Shown: piece after piece, positions 43,021 to 51,365 of the stretch | Numbering within the stretch: position 1 is the stretch's first letter | How the letters are laid out: every line of letters starts with the position of its first letter | Assembly (NCBI RefSeq): GCF_900116105.1 | Contig: NZ_FPAC01000010.1 | Coordinates: 1-64,000, forward strand | Origin: Paenibacillus sp. 453mf | GTDB lineage: Bacteria > Bacillota > Bacilli > Paenibacillales > Paenibacillaceae | DNA length: 64,000 nucleotides | Reading direction: 5' to 3' | Position numbers and translations under genes: made by a program | Notes under the pieces: model-generated | What the model saw: only the letters and a program-made list of their open reading frames with translations | What the model was told of the DNA's origin: nothing | Databases searched by the model: none

Positions 43021-43392
43021 ATGATTCAACCATTTACACGTTTGGCTGTAGCTGACAACTCTGGTGCGAAGGAACTGATGTGTATCCGCGTACTGGGTGG
43101 TACGGGACGTAGTCGTACAGCACAAATCGGAGACCTGATCGTTTGTTCAGTCAAACAAGCAACACCAGGCGGCGTTGTCAAAAAAGGTGATGTAGTAAGA
43201 GCGGTAGTTGTTCGTACGAAACGTTCTGTTCGTCGTAAAGACGGATCTTACATTGCATTTGATGAGAATGCAGCAGTTGTTGTTAAGGAAGACAGAAGCC
43301 CACGCGGAACTCGTATTTTCGGACCAGTTGCTCGCGAACTTCGCGAGAAAGACTACATGAAGATCGTTTCCTTGGCTCCAGAAGTTATCTAA
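43021..43392 (+). CDS. rplN: 50S ribosomal protein L14
   Basis: A 123-residue protein at the subunit interface, also the docking site of RsfS. It starts MIQPFTRLAVADNSGAKEL; the conserved core GDLIVCSVKQATPGG lies near residue 39. It appears to be one residue longer than the usual 122. AAAGGAGG precedes the ATG. Confidence 0.98.
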   Translation: MIQPFTRLAVADNSGAKELMCIRVLGGTGRSRTAQIGDLIVCSVKQATPGGVVKKGDVVRAVVVRTKRSVRRKDGSYIAFDENAAVVVKEDRSPRGTRIFGPVARELREKDYMKIVSLAPEVI

Positions 43393-43464
43393 TGAACGTA
43401 TATTGATCCTTGTATAAAGGATTCGATTCATACTTGTTCACGCAAGTCATAGGAGGTGTACGAA

Positions 43465-43818
43465 ATGGCAAAAGTGAAAAAAGTCCTGGAATCTCATAAC
43501 AACAAGTTGCACGTCAAAAAAGACGACACTGTTATGGTGATCAGCGGTAAAGACAAAGGCAAAAAAGGCCGTGTCATCGCAGCTTATCCTCGTGAGAATC
43601 GCGTTCTTGTTGAAGGTGTTAACCTCGTGAAGAAACACCAAAAGCCTAACCAGCTGAATCCACAAGGCGGCATCATCGAGAAAGAAGCTCCAATCCATGT
43701 ATCGAACGTGATGCACATTGATCCGAAGAGCGGAAATGTAACTCGTATTGGTTACAAAGTTTTAGACAACGGCAATAAAGTACGCGTTGCTAAACGTTCC
43801 GGAGAATCGATCGACTAA
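43465..43818 (+). CDS. rplX: 50S ribosomal protein L24
   Basis: A 117-residue assembly-initiator protein. A KOW motif (VISGKDKGKKGRVIAAYP) is near residues 23-40. ATG at 43465 follows AGGAGGTG; an upstream in-frame GTG overlaps that site. Confidence 0.97.
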   Translation: MAKVKKVLESHNNKLHVKKDDTVMVISGKDKGKKGRVIAAYPRENRVLVEGVNLVKKHQKPNQLNPQGGIIEKEAPIHVSNVMHIDPKSGNVTRIGYKVLDNGNKVRVAKRSGESID

Positions 43819-43850
43819 TGTAATCGAATGAGAAAGGAGGTCCATAATTC

Positions 43851-44390
43851 ATGGCAAGAATGAAAGAACGTTTTCTGAATGAAGTAACTCCTGCTTTGAT
43901 GCAGAAGTTTGAATACAGCACAGTAATGCAAGTTCCTAAAATCGAGAAAGTGGTAATCAACATGGGTGTGGGCGACGCTGTCCAAAACTCCAAAGTACTT
44001 GATTCCGCTGTGAACGATATGCAGCTGATCTCTGGTCAAAAACCAGTAATCACTAAAGCTAAAAAATCGATCGCCGGTTTTAAACTTCGTGAGAACATGC
44101 CAATCGGGGTTAAAGTAACACTGCGCGGAGAGCGTATGTACCACTTCCTTGATAAACTGTTCAACATCACTCTACCTCGTGTACGTGACTTCCAAGGCGT
44201 ATCGAACAAAGCGTTCGATGGTCGCGGTAACTACACACTTGGACTTAAAGAACAACTCATCTTCCCAGAGATTGAGTATGATAAAGTCGACAAAGTGCGC
44301 GGTATGGATATCGTAATCGTAACTACAGCTAAAACGGACGAAGAGTCCCGCGAATTGCTTACTCAACTTGGTATGCCATTCGCAAAGTAA
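43851..44390 (+). CDS. rplE: 50S ribosomal protein L5
   Basis: A 179-residue central-protuberance protein binding 5S rRNA and P-site tRNA. The signature EKVVINMGVGDAVQNSK lies near residue 31, and RGMDIVIVTTAKTDEE ends the protein. AAAGGAGGT precedes the ATG. Confidence 0.98.
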   Translation: MARMKERFLNEVTPALMQKFEYSTVMQVPKIEKVVINMGVGDAVQNSKVLDSAVNDMQLISGQKPVITKAKKSIAGFKLRENMPIGVKVTLRGERMYHFLDKLFNITLPRVRDFQGVSNKAFDGRGNYTLGLKEQLIFPEIEYDKVDKVRGMDIVIVTTAKTDEESRELLTQLGMPFAK

Positions 44391-44461
44391 GAAATAACAG
44401 TATCCGGGAATCCAGCTAGGGTCCCGAATTCTCCGAAATTATTTAGGAGGTGTCAGGCTAA

Positions 44462-44647
44462 GTGGCAAAAACTTCAATGAAAGTTAAACAACAACGCACA
44501 CCGAAGTACAAAGTTCGTGCTTATACACGTTGTGAACGTTGCGGTCGTCCACATTCTGTATTGCAGAAGTTTAAAATTTGCAGAATTTGTTTCCGTGAAT
44601 TAGCTTATAAAGGCCAGATCCCTGGCGTGAAAAAAGCAAGCTGGTAA
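44462..44647 (+). CDS. rpsN: 30S ribosomal protein S14, zinc-binding type Z
   Basis: A 61-residue protein. Two CxxC pairs (CERC and CRIC) bind zinc, so this is the short zinc form (rpsZ, rpsN1); the longer zinc-free form is not in the window. The start is GTG at 44462, after TTAGGAGGTG. It lies between rplE and rpsH as usual. Confidence 0.96.
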   Translation: MAKTSMKVKQQRTPKYKVRAYTRCERCGRPHSVLQKFKICRICFRELAYKGQIPGVKKASW

Positions 44648-44679
44648 AAAGTCCTGAACGGGAAGGAGGTTTACACACA

Positions 44680-45078
44680 ATGACTATGTCTGATCCAATT
44701 GCAGATATGCTTACTCGCATTCGTAATGCGAACACAGTTCGTCACGAAACGGTAGAAATGCCTGCTTCGACGATGAAAAAACAAATCGCTGAAATCCTGA
44801 AGCGCGAAGGTTTCATCCGTGATGCAGAATATGTGGATGATAACAAACAAGGCATCATCCGTATCTTCTTGAAATACGGTCAAAACAACGAGCGTGTTAT
44901 TACTGGTCTGAAAAGAATCAGTAAACCAGGTCTTCGCGTTTACACGAAAAGCAATGAAGTACCTCGCGTACTTGGTGGTCTCGGAATCGCGATCATCTCT
45001 ACTTCCAAAGGTATAATGACAGATAAAGAAGCTCGTCAAGCTAAATCTGGCGGCGAAGTTGTCTGCTACGTTTGGTAA
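44680..45078 (+). CDS. rpsH: 30S ribosomal protein S8
   Basis: A 132-residue protein that binds the 16S central domain and in E. coli represses the spc operon. It starts MTMSDPIADMLTRIRNA, and the C-terminal STSKGIMTDKEARQ is conserved. The ATG at 44680, ten bases after AAGGAGGT, gives the same form as B. subtilis; ATG at 44686 is possible. Confidence 0.97.
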   Translation: MTMSDPIADMLTRIRNANTVRHETVEMPASTMKKQIAEILKREGFIRDAEYVDDNKQGIIRIFLKYGQNNERVITGLKRISKPGLRVYTKSNEVPRVLGGLGIAIISTSKGIMTDKEARQAKSGGEVVCYVW

Positions 45079-45110
45079 TATAAAGTCACAGAACAAGGAG
45101 GTGCAACAAC

Positions 45111-45653
45111 ATGTCCCGTATTGGTCGTAAACCAATTACAGTACCAAGTGGCGTAGAAGTCACTCTGGACAACACCGCGATCACGGTTAAAGGTCCTAAA
45201 GGTACACTTACACGCGAACTTCATAAAGAAATGAAGGTTGCCGTTGAAAATAATGAAATTACTGTAACACGTCCTTCTGATAACAAAACACATCGTTCTT
45301 TGCACGGTACTACTCGTTCCGTAGTAAATAACATGGTGCTTGGCGTAACTGAAGGATTCTCCAAATCTCTGGAACTGGTTGGGGTCGGATATCGTGCAAG
45401 CAAATCCGGAGATAAAATCGTGCTGAACGTAGGTTACTCCCATCCGGTAGAAATCACACCGGAACCGGGTATTGAGTTCGAAGTTCCTTCGAACACTAAA
45501 ATCATCGTTCGTGGAATCAACAAAGAGCGCGTAGGTGCTTATGCAGCTGAAATCCGCTCTGTGCGCGAACCTGAGCCTTATAAAGGTAAAGGGATTAAAT
45601 ATGAAGGCGAACGCATCATCCGTAAGGAAGGTAAAGCCGGTAAGAAGAAATAA
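45111..45653 (+). CDS. rplF: 50S ribosomal protein L6
   Basis: A 180-residue protein near the factor-binding site, made of two similar domains. It starts MSRIGRKPI; the C-terminal EPEPYKGKGIKYEGE signature is complete. AAGGAGGTG precedes the ATG. The 118-base gap to rplR holds nothing I recognise. Confidence 0.98.
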   Translation: MSRIGRKPITVPSGVEVTLDNTAITVKGPKGTLTRELHKEMKVAVENNEITVTRPSDNKTHRSLHGTTRSVVNNMVLGVTEGFSKSLELVGVGYRASKSGDKIVLNVGYSHPVEITPEPGIEFEVPSNTKIIVRGINKERVGAYAAEIRSVREPEPYKGKGIKYEGERIIRKEGKAGKKK

Positions 45654-45771
45654 GATTTCTTACCGACTTTGTGCCGTCCCCTGGCTTTTCAGGAGATGCT
45701 CGTGTTTCTAATATACCCTGTGCGTCTTAATGTGAAGCTACTCAAGGCTAACTGAAGGGAGGAAACGTGAA

Positions 45772-46140
45772 ATGATTACTAAACAAGATAAGAACAAAGT
45801 GCGTCTGAAAAGACATATCCGTGTTCGTGGTAAAATTTCTGGTACGGCTGAGCGTCCACGTTTGAACGTATTCCGTTCCGATAAACATATCTATGCTCAA
45901 CTGATCGATGATGTAGCAGGTGTAACGATTGTATCTGCATCGACTGTAGACAAAGAAATCAGCGGCGAAATCACAAACGGTGGTAACGTTGAGGCAGCTA
46001 AGAAAGTTGGCGCTCTCGTTGCTAAACGTGCGAAAGAAAAAGGATACACTAACATCGTTTTCGATCGTGGTGGCTACCTTTATCATGGACGTATTCAAGC
46101 TTTGGCTGATGCTGCTCGTGAAGCAGGGCTTGAATTCTAA
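45772..46140 (+). CDS. rplR: 50S ribosomal protein L18
   Basis: A 122-residue 5S rRNA binding protein of the central protuberance. It has RPRLNVFRSDKHIYAQLID and the C-terminal FDRGGYLYHGRIQALAD. AGGGAGG precedes the ATG. Confidence 0.98.
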   Translation: MITKQDKNKVRLKRHIRVRGKISGTAERPRLNVFRSDKHIYAQLIDDVAGVTIVSASTVDKEISGEITNGGNVEAAKKVGALVAKRAKEKGYTNIVFDRGGYLYHGRIQALADAAREAGLEF

Positions 46141-46167
46141 GATATTTTTTAAAAGGAGGTTAACGAC

Positions 46168-46665
46168 TTGCGTGTAGATCCTAACACTTTAGAACTCACT
46201 GAAAGAGTTGTAAATATTAATCGCGTTGCTAAAGTAGTAAAAGGCGGACGTCGTTTCAGCTTCAGCGCTCTGGTAGTTGTCGGTGATGGCAACGGCTGGG
46301 TTGGAGCTGGTATCGGTAAAGCAGGCGAAGTACCTGATGCAATCCGCAAAGGTATTGAAGATGCTAAGAAAAATCTAATCCACGTACCACTCGTAGGAAC
46401 AACAATTCCTCACTTGATCACTGGTAAATTCGGAGCTGGCCGTGTTCTTTTGAAACCAGCTTCTGAAGGTACTGGGGTTATCGCTGGTGGTCCAGTTCGT
46501 GCCGTTCTGGAACTTGCTGGTGTGGGTGACATTTTGACAAAATCACTGGGTTCTTCGAATTCCATGAACATGGTCAATGCGACCTTGGAAGGTTTGTCCC
46601 GCTTGAAACGCGCTGAAGATGTAGCGAAATTGCGTGGAAAAACTGTCGAAGAGCTTCGGGGCTAA
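46168..46665 (+). CDS. rpsE: 30S ribosomal protein S5
   Basis: A 165-residue protein important for accuracy and mRNA unwinding. The double-stranded RNA binding part has VVKGGRRFSFSALVVVGD, and the spectinomycin loop region at about 20-30 looks normal. The start is TTG at 46168 (reading RVDPNTLEL after it), six bases after AAAAGGAGGT. Confidence 0.97.
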   Translation: MRVDPNTLELTERVVNINRVAKVVKGGRRFSFSALVVVGDGNGWVGAGIGKAGEVPDAIRKGIEDAKKNLIHVPLVGTTIPHLITGKFGAGRVLLKPASEGTGVIAGGPVRAVLELAGVGDILTKSLGSSNSMNMVNATLEGLSRLKRAEDVAKLRGKTVEELRG

Positions 46666-46677
46666 GGAGGGAATCTC

Positions 46678-46863
46678 ATGGCTAAACTGGAAATTACCCT
46701 CGTTCGCAGTTTGATCGGACGTCCTGAGACACAAAGAACGACTGTTAACACACTCGGTCTTCGTAAACTCAACCAAACTGTGGTTCATAACGACAATGCT
46801 GCGATCCGCGGTATGGTGAATAAAGTAAGTCACTTGGTTTCTGTTAAAGAAATCGAGGCATAA
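46678..46863 (+). CDS. rpmD: 50S ribosomal protein L30
   Basis: A 61-residue protein. It has LEITLVRSLIGRPETQR and LGLRKLNQTVVHND, the L30 signature. AAGGAGGG precedes the ATG, 12 bases after rpsE. Confidence 0.97.
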   Translation: MAKLEITLVRSLIGRPETQRTTVNTLGLRKLNQTVVHNDNAAIRGMVNKVSHLVSVKEIEA

Positions 46864-46917
46864 GGAATAGCATTATAGGGCTTGTTCCCACAAATCATTA
46901 AGGAGGTGCAACGATCG

Positions 46918-47358
46918 ATGAAGTTACATGAGCTTTCTCCAGCTCCTGGATCCCGTAAAGAACGCAAACGCGTTGGTCGCGGTCCAAGTAGCGGTATGGG
47001 TAAAACTTCAGGTCGCGGTCACAAAGGTCAAAACGCTCGTTCTGGCGGTGGTGTTCGCCCAGGCTTCGAGGGTGGTCAAAACCCACTGTATCGTCGTCTG
47101 CCAAAACGCGGTTTCGTAAACCCTACCCGCAAAGAATATGCGGTTGTGAACATTGAAGATCTGAATAGTTTTGAAGCAGGTACAGAAGTAACTCCAGAAG
47201 TTTTGGTTGAAACAGGTATTGTGAAAAACACAAAATCTGGCATCAAAATTCTTGGCAATGGCGAAGTTACTGTGAAACTTACAGTAAAAGCGAATAAGTT
47301 CTCTCAATCTGCGGTAGAGAAAATCGAAGCTGCCGGCGGTAAAACCGAGGTGATCTAA
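46918..47358 (+). CDS. rplO: 50S ribosomal protein L15
   Basis: A 146-residue late-assembly protein. It starts MKLHELSPAPGSRKERKRVG, followed by the glycine-rich extension (MGKTSGRGHKGQNARSGG) that threads into 23S rRNA. ATG at 46918 follows AAGGAGGTG. Its stop shares one base with the secY start (TAATG). Confidence 0.98.
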   Translation: MKLHELSPAPGSRKERKRVGRGPSSGMGKTSGRGHKGQNARSGGGVRPGFEGGQNPLYRRLPKRGFVNPTRKEYAVVNIEDLNSFEAGTEVTPEVLVETGIVKNTKSGIKILGNGEVTVKLTVKANKFSQSAVEKIEAAGGKTEVI

Positions 47359-48656
47359 TGCTCACATCCCTAAAGAATATATGGCGAGTCGAAGATCTTC
47401 GTAAACGAATTTTGTTCACTCTCTTTGTTCTAATTATTTACCGTATCGGCTCTTTTGTTCCTGTTCCAGGAGTTAACAAAGAAGTCTTCGAAGCGGTAGA
47501 TTCGCAAGGCAGAGAATTGTTTGGTCTTATGAACACATTCTCGGGCGGAGCGTTGTTCCAGTTCTCGATCTTTGCGCTAGGGATTATGCCATATATTACT
47601 GCATCCATCATTACACAATTGTTATCGATGGATGTTATTCCAAAACTTGCGGAATGGGCCAAACAAGGTGAGCATGGTAAGAAAAAATTAGCCCAGCTCA
47701 CTCGGTATGGTACAGTGGTGTTGGGATTAATCCAAGCATTTGGTACATCGATCGGATTTAACCGGTTGTATGGACAGGAAATGGTGCCTAATGCAACAAT
47801 GATTGACTTTATAGTCATCGCCATTGTACTGACAGCAGGTACATCATTCCTCATGTGGCTTGGTGAGCAGATCACGGAAAAAGGTATAGGTAACGGGATT
47901 TCAATCATTATCTTTGCCGGTATCGTATCTACCATTCCGAATGTCATCCGTACAACAGTAGAATCAGAATTCATTCAGGCAGAACAGGTGTTCATGAACA
48001 TCCTTAAGGTTGTTATCGTGGCACTGGTTCTTCTCCTGACGATTGTAGGGGTTATCTACATCCAGCAGGCGATCCGGAAGATTCCGGTTCAATATGCTAA
48101 GCGCGTTGTAGGTAACAAAATGTATGGTGGACAAAACACCCATATTCCGCTGAAAATTAATGCGGCGGGCGTTATCCCTGTCATTTTCGCTATATCACTT
48201 CTTCAATTTCCTACTATTATCGCTTCTTTCTGGGCAAATAGTACTTGGGCTGATTGGATTATCAACAATTTGTCTTATGACAAACCGTTGGGTATGGTGC
48301 TCTATGTTATCATGATTATTGGTTTCACGTTCTTCTACACTTTCGTGCAGATGAACCCGCAGCAAATGGCTGATAACATGAAGAAGAACGGCGGTTATAT
48401 CCCAGGCATTCGTCCGGGTAAAGCAACTGAGAAATACTTGTCCCGTGTCTTGACTCGTTTGACGATGACCGGAGCTTTGTTCTTGGCTGTCATTTCCGTT
48501 CTACCTGTATTCTTGGGCTCACTTTCCGGTTTGCCTCAAGTTGCACAGCTTGCTGGTACTTCCATGCTGATCGTAATTGGTGTAGCATTGGATACGACTA
48601 AGCAAATTGAAAGTCAATTGATCAAACGCCATTACAAAGGTTTCATCAATAAATAG
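47358..48656 (+). CDS. secY: Preprotein translocase subunit SecY
   Basis: A 432-residue channel protein with ten transmembrane segments. The plug region (SGGALFQFSIFALGIMPYI near 70) and the cytosolic loops between TM8-9 and TM9-10 (ADNMKKNGGYIPGIRPG) that bind ribosome and SecA are present. It overlaps rplO by one base. With SecE at 20644 the window encodes the two essential channel subunits; SecG is absent. Confidence 0.98.
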   Translation: MLTSLKNIWRVEDLRKRILFTLFVLIIYRIGSFVPVPGVNKEVFEAVDSQGRELFGLMNTFSGGALFQFSIFALGIMPYITASIITQLLSMDVIPKLAEWAKQGEHGKKKLAQLTRYGTVVLGLIQAFGTSIGFNRLYGQEMVPNATMIDFIVIAIVLTAGTSFLMWLGEQITEKGIGNGISIIIFAGIVSTIPNVIRTTVESEFIQAEQVFMNILKVVIVALVLLLTIVGVIYIQQAIRKIPVQYAKRVVGNKMYGGQNTHIPLKINAAGVIPVIFAISLLQFPTIIASFWANSTWADWIINNLSYDKPLGMVLYVIMIIGFTFFYTFVQMNPQQMADNMKKNGGYIPGIRPGKATEKYLSRVLTRLTMTGALFLAVISVLPVFLGSLSGLPQVAQLAGTSMLIVIGVALDTTKQIESQLIKRHYKGFINK

Positions 48657-48658
48657 CC

Positions 48659-48720
48659 ATAGGTTCCGGTAGAATGCAATAGTTCGCCCTTGCTGGTGAG
48701 TTGCTAAGACCGGCACCTAT
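48659..48720 (+). other. Long hairpin between secY and adk
   Basis: ATAGGT-T-CCGGT (48659-48670) pairs with ACCGG-C-ACCTAT (48709-48720), one mismatch, and an inner GCAA / TTGC pair nests inside. No T run follows. It is a candidate cis-regulatory or processing element. Confidence 0.55.
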
Positions 48721-48767
48721 TGTGCTGTTTCTTGTTGAAGGGATAGTCTTGGAGGGAGTGACATAAC

Positions 48768-49412
48768 GTGAACATCTTATTCATGGGCCCTCCTGGGGCA
48801 GGAAAAGGGACACAAGCAGAAGCGATTGTTAATGAATTCGGCATTCCTCACATTTCGACAGGCGATGCATTTCGTTTGGCGATAAAGCAAGGAACTCCTA
48901 TTGGGATTAAAGCTAAAGAATACATGGATCAGGGTAAGCTTGTACCAGACGATGTTACCATCGGTATTGTTGAAGAACGTCTTCAGCAGCCTGATTGTGA
49001 GAAAGGATTCCTGTTGGATGGATTTCCACGGACCATTTCACAAGCAGAAGCGCTGGACGGTATTCTGGAACGTTTAAATACTGGTCTGGATCATGTCATC
49101 AACTTGAAGGTTGACCGCAACAAATTGCTGGCTCGACTTACAGGTCGCCGTTTGTGCAAAAATTGCGGTTCTACGTATCATGTTGTTTTTAATCCGCCTA
49201 AACAGGAAGGTATTTGTGATAAATGCGGCGGCGAGTTGTATCAGCGTTCTGACGACAACGAAGAGAGCGTAGGTACTCGTCTTGACGAATATATCAACAA
49301 AACAGCACCACTCCTCACGTTTTATGAGAACAAAGGTCTTCTGCGTCAAATCGACGGGGAACAGGAAATTCATGCGGTATCGCAAGAGATCGTATCCTTA
49401 CTGCGGGGTTAA
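48768..49412 (+). CDS. adk: Adenylate kinase
   Basis: A 214-residue enzyme converting ATP plus AMP to two ADP. P-loop GPPGAGKGTQ at 7-16, the AMP-binding DGFPRT near 84-89, and a LID domain with four zinc cysteines (C130, C133, C150, C153), the Gram-positive zinc form. GTG start at 48768 follows GGAGGGAG. The stop overlaps the ATG of the map remnant. Confidence 0.97.
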   Translation: MNILFMGPPGAGKGTQAEAIVNEFGIPHISTGDAFRLAIKQGTPIGIKAKEYMDQGKLVPDDVTIGIVEERLQQPDCEKGFLLDGFPRTISQAEALDGILERLNTGLDHVINLKVDRNKLLARLTGRRLCKNCGSTYHVVFNPPKQEGICDKCGGELYQRSDDNEESVGTRLDEYINKTAPLLTFYENKGLLRQIDGEQEIHAVSQEIVSLLRG

Positions 49413-49417
49413 TGGTA

Positions 49418-49735
49418 ATGATCATTTGTAAGTCCGATGCAGAACTGGGTTGGAAGAGTGAGGAACGGTTATCCAGTACGCAAGTACAGGAAGATCAGAC
49501 GGTTCACAATTCATCTCGGGTTTTGACCGGAGAACTTCACCAAATGACTGATCAATATCATCGCAGTCAAGGGGCTGTGTCGTCTTTCACAGGTTATCAC
49601 GGTTTTCCTGCCAGTATTTGTACTTCAGTCGATGAACCGAAAGTGCATGGGATACCCAGCTATATTCGATTGTTTGCAATGTCGTATGACGGTCGATCTG
49701 TACTCCATTTTTGCGAAGGCGAGATGCGTAGGTGA
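49418..49735 (+). pseudogene. map: Truncated and decayed methionine aminopeptidase gene (map remnant)
   Basis: The first residues MIICKSDAELG and the segment SQGAVSSFTGYHGFPASIC followed by TSVDEPKVHGIPS match the N-terminal 75 or so residues of type I methionine aminopeptidase, in the place where map stands in B. subtilis (after adk). The stretch between (about residues 12-45) has drifted badly, and everything after HGIPS, roughly 170 codons with all five metal ligands (the two Asp, His and two Glu), is gone. The reading frame stays open to 49735 and an ATG six bases upstream overlaps the adk stop. A functional enzyme is impossible; a second map gene must exist elsewhere. Call as remnant: strong; whether the peptide is made: unknown. 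Confidence 0.8.
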
Positions 49736-49742
49736 TGAGAAG

Positions 49743-50033
49743 ATGAATGAAGAAATCCCACAAATCGGTCAAATCGTAAAAATCCTTCGAGGCAGGGATG
49801 CTGGCCAGTTTGCAGTAGTCATCGCTGTTGAGGACAACAGATATGTATATATTGCTGACGGGGACAAACGTAAGTTTGATGGAGCTAAGAAGAAGAACCT
49901 TCTTCATCTTGATCCCCAGCCGATGATCAGCAGCGAGGTTGTAAACAGTATTAACGAAATTGGACGGGTTACGAACGGGAAACTGCGTTATGCAGTCCAA
50001 CAGTTCATAAATGCAAGCGAAGTTCAAAGCTGA
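49743..50033 (+). CDS. KOW domain RNA-binding protein (L14e/YbzG-like)
   Basis: A 96-residue protein. An N-terminal KOW-type motif (PQIGQIVKILRGRDAGQFAVVIAV) split as IGQIVKILRGRDAGQ and FAVVIAVED lies at residues 6-30, and KKKNLLHLDPQ follows, as in the small KOW proteins between map and infA in Bacillales. The role is not established; the position suggests translation or ribosome biogenesis. ATG at 49743 follows AGGTGATGAG; an ATG 111 bases upstream lies inside the map remnant and gives an unrelated N-terminus. Confidence 0.9.
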   Translation: MNEEIPQIGQIVKILRGRDAGQFAVVIAVEDNRYVYIADGDKRKFDGAKKKNLLHLDPQPMISSEVVNSINEIGRVTNGKLRYAVQQFINASEVQS

Positions 50034-50052
50034 AGAAGAAAGGAGACTATCT

Positions 50053-50268
50053 GTGGCCAAAGAAGATGTCATTGAAGTGGAAGGAACGGTTATAGAGCCG
50101 CTTCCTAACGCAACGTTCAAAGTAGAGCTTGAAAATGGTCATCAAATTCTAGCTCACGTATCCGGCAAACTGCGGATGCATTTTATCCGCATTCTGACAG
50201 GAGATAAAGTGGTTGTTCAGTTATCGCCTTATGATCTAACCAAAGGGCGTATAACTTATCGTAAATAG
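50053..50268 (+). CDS. infA: Translation initiation factor IF-1
   Basis: A 71-residue OB-fold protein that sits in the A site during initiation. VIEVEGTVIEPLPNATFKVE and HVSGKLRMHFIRIL are conserved. GTG start at 50053 follows AAAGGAGA and gives the normal N-terminus (AKEDVIEVEG after the start). Confidence 0.97.
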   Translation: MAKEDVIEVEGTVIEPLPNATFKVELENGHQILAHVSGKLRMHFIRILTGDKVVVQLSPYDLTKGRITYRK

Positions 50269-50388
50269 TAAGGTGCATTTTCTGAAATAACGAATGAGAG
50301 TTACAACAGTTTTGCATGTAAATGCAATCTTGGTGTACCCTATGTACATGAGACTGCTTCCATGAAGCTGTGGAATGCTTTCGAAGTC

Positions 50389-50409
50389 AGTTTTACTCAT
50401 CGTAAAACT
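50389..50409 (+). other. Perfect 8-bp hairpin next to the rpmJ ribosome binding site
   Basis: AGTTTTAC (50389-50396) and GTAAAACT (50402-50409) enclose TCATC, ending four bases before GAGGAGG. Two further small hairpins (TTGCAT / ATGCAA near 50312 and TTCCA / TGGAA near 50358) lie in the same 158-base gap. This arrangement could control rpmJ or the genes after it; nothing proves it. Confidence 0.5.
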
Positions 50410-50426
50410 TTGAGGAGGTAATCAAC

Positions 50427-50540
50427 ATGAAGGTAAGACCTTCTGTAAAACCTATTTGCGAGAAATGCAAAGTCATTCGCCGCAAAGGTAATGTAATGGT
50501 CATCTGCGAAAATCCGAAACACAAACAAAAACAAGGTTAA
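50427..50540 (+). CDS. rpmJ: 50S ribosomal protein L36
   Basis: A 37-residue protein: it starts MKVRPSVKPICEKC and ends KHKQKQG. The three cysteines and one histidine (CEKC, CENPKH) bind zinc, the C+ form. TGAGGAGG precedes the ATG. Small size makes it easy to overlook; it lies between infA and rpsM as in Bacillus. Confidence 0.97.
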   Translation: MKVRPSVKPICEKCKVIRRKGNVMVICENPKHKQKQG

Positions 50541-50561
50541 TAGAAGGGGGTGTAGCGTAAA

Positions 50562-50930
50562 ATGGCTCGTATAGCTGGTGTGGATTTGCCACGTGACAAA
50601 CGCGTTGAGATCGCCTTGACTTACATTTTCGGAATCGGTAAAACGACTTCCCAGAAAATTCTGAGCGAAACAGGCATTAGTCCAAATACTCGTGTCCGTG
50701 ATCTAACGGAAGATGAAGTGAGCAAATTACGTGATGGTATCGACAAATTGGTTAAAGTAGAAGGTGACCTTCGTCGAGAAATTTCTTTAAATATTAAACG
50801 TCTGACTGAGATTGGCTGCTACCGCGGTATTCGTCACCGTCGTGGGCTTCCAGTTCGTGGACAACGTACTAAAACAAATGCTCGTACGCGTAAAGGTCCT
50901 CGTCGTACTGTAGCAAACAAAAAGAAATAA
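50562..50930 (+). CDS. rpsM: 30S ribosomal protein S13
   Basis: A 122-residue protein of the head contacting the P-site tRNA and L5 bridge. It starts MARIAGVDLPRDKRVEIAL; the end RGLPVRGQRTKTNARTRKG is the universal signature. AGAAGGGGGTG precedes the ATG. Confidence 0.98.
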   Translation: MARIAGVDLPRDKRVEIALTYIFGIGKTTSQKILSETGISPNTRVRDLTEDEVSKLRDGIDKLVKVEGDLRREISLNIKRLTEIGCYRGIRHRRGLPVRGQRTKTNARTRKGPRRTVANKKK

Positions 50931-50949
50931 GAAGGGAGGATAATCTACA

Positions 50950-51345
50950 ATGGCTAAACCGAAAAAAGTCGTACGTACTAAACGTCGTGACCGTAAAAAT
51001 ATTGAGTCTGGCGTGGCACACATCCGTTCCACGTTCAACAACACAATTGTTACCATTACGGATCCACACGGTAACGCTATTTCCTGGGCAAGCTCCGGCG
51101 GTCTTGGATTTAGAGGTTCCCGTAAGTCGACTCCGTTCGCAGCTCAAATGGCAGCAGAAACTGCAGCTAAAGCAGCAATGGAACACGGCATGAAAGTAGT
51201 TGAAGTTATGGTTAAAGGACCAGGTGCTGGCCGCGAAGCAGCTATCCGCTCTTTGCAAGCTGCAGGTCTGGAAGTTAACCTGATCAAAGACGTAACTCCT
51301 GTGCCACATAACGGATGCCGTCCTCCAAAACGTCGTCGTGTCTAA
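50950..51345 (+). CDS. rpsK: 30S ribosomal protein S11
   Basis: A 131-residue platform protein. It has ESGVAHIRSTFNNTIVTIT and the C-terminal DVTPVPHNGCRPPKRRRV signature. AAGGGAGG precedes the ATG. Confidence 0.98.
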   Translation: MAKPKKVVRTKRRDRKNIESGVAHIRSTFNNTIVTITDPHGNAISWASSGGLGFRGSRKSTPFAAQMAAETAAKAAMEHGMKVVEVMVKGPGAGREAAIRSLQAAGLEVNLIKDVTPVPHNGCRPPKRRRV

Positions 51346-51365
51346 TGAGATTTGCCCCCTTAGTG

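Noticed and set aside
49632..49742. Extension of the KOW protein into the map remnant
   Set aside because: Different frame from the MetAP-like sequence, no similarity to KOW-protein N-termini, and a good ribosome binding site precedes 49743.
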